Source of the DNA: Actinomadura rudentiformis
GTDB lineage: Bacteria; Actinomycetota; Actinomycetes; Streptosporangiales; Streptosporangiaceae
Direction of reading: 5' to 3'
DNA length: 64,000 nucleotides
Assembly (NCBI RefSeq): GCF_008923185.1
Contig: NZ_WBMT01000005.1
Span: forward strand, 372,001-436,000
In this document: positions 62,447-64,000 of the stretch, in pieces
Position numbering within the stretch: position 1 is the stretch's first letter
Layout of the letters: every line of letters begins with the position of its first letter
Program-made: the position numbers and the translations under genes
The notes under the pieces: generated by a model
The model's database searches: none
What the model was told of the DNA's origin: nothing
Seen by the model: only the letters and a program-made list of their open reading frames with translations

Positions 62447-64000
62447 GATGCGGCTCCGTTCGGTGCGTGCACGGACAGGGCGACGATCATGGTGAGGCCG
62501 CCGCCGGGGGTGTCTTCGGGGATGAGTTCGCCGCCCATGGCCTCGATGAGGCCGCGCGAGAGGGCGAGTCCGAGACCGACGCCGGTGTGGTTATCGCGGT
62601 CGTCGAGCCGTTGGAAGGGTTGGAAGACGCGGTCGCGGTCGGCGGCGGGGATGCCGGGGCCTCGGTCGGCGATCCGCAGCTCGACCCGGTCCTGGTGGGC
62701 GCCGGCGGTGACGAGCACGTTTGTGCCGGTCGGGCTGTAGCGCAGCGCATTGGAGATCAAATTGACCAGAACACGCTCCAGCAGCGCGGGATCGGCGTGG
62801 ATTTCGGGTAGATCGGCGGGGATGTCCACGGTCACGTGTTGGCGTGCCTGGTCGCCGAGGTCGTCCACGGCGCGGGGAACGATCTCATCGAGGGCGAGCG
62901 GTTGCGCCATCATGCCGAGGGCGCCGGCCTGCAGCCGGCTCATGTCGAGCAGGTTGGCGACGAGCCGGTCGAGCCGTTCGAGGGATTGCCGCGCGGTGTC
63001 GACGAGTTCGGCCCGTTCCTCGTCCGTCCAATCGATCGCGGTGTTGTGAAGGCTGTCGACGGCGGCCATGGCACTGGCGAGTGGAGTGCGCAGGTCGTGG
63101 CTGACGGCGCTGAGCAGGGCGGTGCGCATCTTGTCGACGGCTTCCAGGGGGCGGGCCCGTTCGGCTTCGGCTTCCAGGCGCTGCTGGCGCAGCGCGGTGG
63201 CGGCTTGGACGGCGAAGGCTTCCAGGATGCGGCGGTCTCTGGCCGGGAGGGTGCGTCCACGGAGCGCGAGCGCGAGGTCGTCGCCGACGGGGATGGTGGT
63301 GTCGCCCTCTTCGGGGGTGGTGCAGGGTCTGCCGCCGGTGGTGGCGACGATCCGCCAGTCGTCGGGGTCCCGCTGGGTGTCGGGGGTGACAGGCTGGTCA
63401 GCGGGGTGCTCCAGCAGGGTGACGGAGGTGAGTGCGAAGGTTTCGCGGAGCCGTGCGAGGAGGGTGTCGAGGGCTCGTTCGCCGCGCAGCACGTTCCCGG
63501 CGAGGGTGGACAGGACTTCGGCTTCGGCACCGAGTTCGGCGGCCTCGCGGGAGCGTCTGGCGGCCCGGTCGACGACGGCGCTGACCGCGATGCCGACCAG
63601 GACGAACACCGCCAGGGCGACCAGGTTCTCCTGTTCGGTGATGGTCCACTGGTGGTAGGGCGGGGTGAAGTACCAGTTGAGGAGCAGGAAGGCGGCGACT
63701 GCGGTGAACAGGGCGGGCCACAGCCCGCCGAGTAGTGCGATGCCGACCACGGCCGCGAGGAAGAACAGGATGTCGCTGGGCAGGCTGAAGTCTTCACGCA
63801 CCTGGGTGAGGGCGTAGGTGAGCAGCGGCAGCCCGGCCGCGGACAGCGCGAATGCGCCGAGCCGACGGCCAAGTGTGACACCGCGGTCGCGGGTGGGGCG
63901 GCGGATGCCTTGGCGGGCCTGGTCGTGGGTGACCATGTGCACGTCGATGGAGCCGGACAGGGCGGTGGTGGTGACGCCGATGCCCGGCCGCAGCAACTGA
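62443..64000 (-). CDS. kdpD: KdpD sensor histidine kinase (5' end beyond the window)
   Basis: This is the C-terminal 518 codons of KdpD, open to the right edge. In order: the end of the USP-like cytoplasmic domain (IDVHMVTHD), the four-helix DUF4118 membrane part (LLTYALTQVRE to VGIAVSAVV), a GAF region, the H-box SHDLRTPL, N-box NLISNALRY and G-box DRGPGIP plus GLGLALSRGL. A start codon inside this frame is not needed since family members are about 850 residues. It phosphorylates KdpE under low potassium or high osmolarity. Confidence 0.93.
   Translation of the reverse strand, partial: QLLRPGIGVTTTALSGSIDVHMVTHDQARQGIRRPTRDRGVTLGRRLGAFALSAAGLPLLTYALTQVREDFSLPSDILFFLAAVVGIALLGGLWPALFTAVAAFLLLNWYFTPPYHQWTITEQENLVALAVFVLVGIAVSAVVDRAARRSREAAELGAEAEVLSTLAGNVLRGERALDTLLARLRETFALTSVTLLEHPADQPVTPDTQRDPDDWRIVATTGGRPCTTPEEGDTTIPVGDDLALALRGRTLPARDRRILEAFAVQAATALRQQRLEAEAERARPLEAVDKMRTALLSAVSHDLRTPLASAMAAVDSLHNTAIDWTDEERAELVDTARQSLERLDRLVANLLDMSRLQAGALGMMAQPLALDEIVPRAVDDLGDQARQHVTVDIPADLPEIHADPALLERVLVNLISNALRYSPTGTNVLVTAGAHQDRVELRIADRGPGIPAADRDRVFQPFQRLDDRDNHTGVGLGLALSRGLIEAMGGELIPEDTPGGGLTMIVALSVHAPNGAAS

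Overview
The window is high-GC DNA with strong G/C preference at codon third positions. Several features are typical of an actinomycete: choice-of-anchor M surface proteins with an 'anchored repeat' metal ABC transporter, zinc-free ribosomal protein paralogues under Zur-like boxes, F420-type enzyme families, and many TetR regulators. A Streptosporangiales-type filamentous actinomycete is the best guess. The genus cannot be fixed from sequence alone.

Region 1 (1-13.3 kb) is a zinc-starvation island. Two divergent units around 1.36-1.58 kb encode secreted or wall-anchored proteins with choice-of-anchor M domains, followed by a ZnuA-like binding protein, another anchor-M protein, an ATPase and a permease. 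The permease is interrupted by a one-base frameshift. Then come a divergent CobW-like protein and a cassette of cysteine-poor ribosomal proteins (a 40-residue mini bL31, bL28, uS14, bL32), a cysteine-rich ferredoxin-like protein, a truncated Fur C-domain, a His-rich protein, a methyltransferase, a complete Fur/Zur-type regulator and bS18. Five Zur-box-like sites (1407, 1480, 9094, 13120, 13185) tie these together.

Region 2 (13.3-20.8 kb) is an apparent six-gene operon preceded by a Zur-like box: a FecB-type binding lipoprotein, two FecCD permeases, an ATPase, and a pair of half-size ABC transporters of the YbtPQ/IrtAB type. It looks like an importer for a zinc metallophore. No biosynthetic genes lie in the window.

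Region 3 (20.8-43.9 kb) is decaying accessory DNA. It holds remnants of IS5-, IS30- and probably ISL3-type transposases, integrase fragments, and broken LuxR, STAS, sigma-factor, TetR, reductase and LLM-oxidoreductase genes. Intact single genes lie between them: hydrolases, small secreted proteins, a PQQ-type propeller protein, and TetR/target pairs with clear palindromic operators.

Region 4 (43.9-47.7 kb) is housekeeping or stress-related: a DEAD-box RNA helicase and a cold-shock protein on the minus strand with structured leaders, then methionyl-tRNA synthetase with a candidate leader peptide and hairpins.

Region 5 (47.7-64 kb) is again mixed. It has integrase, IS5 and IS21 scraps, a YceI plus ABC-2 transporter operon, two MFS efflux pumps each divergent from a regulator (LysR; TetR with a perfect 30-bp palindrome), a GNAT acetyltransferase, several broken genes, and finally kdpE and the 3' part of kdpD running off the right edge.

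Several otherwise well-preserved genes carry a single missing base (about 7643, 21366, 38204). Assembly indels and real decay therefore cannot be separated without reads.
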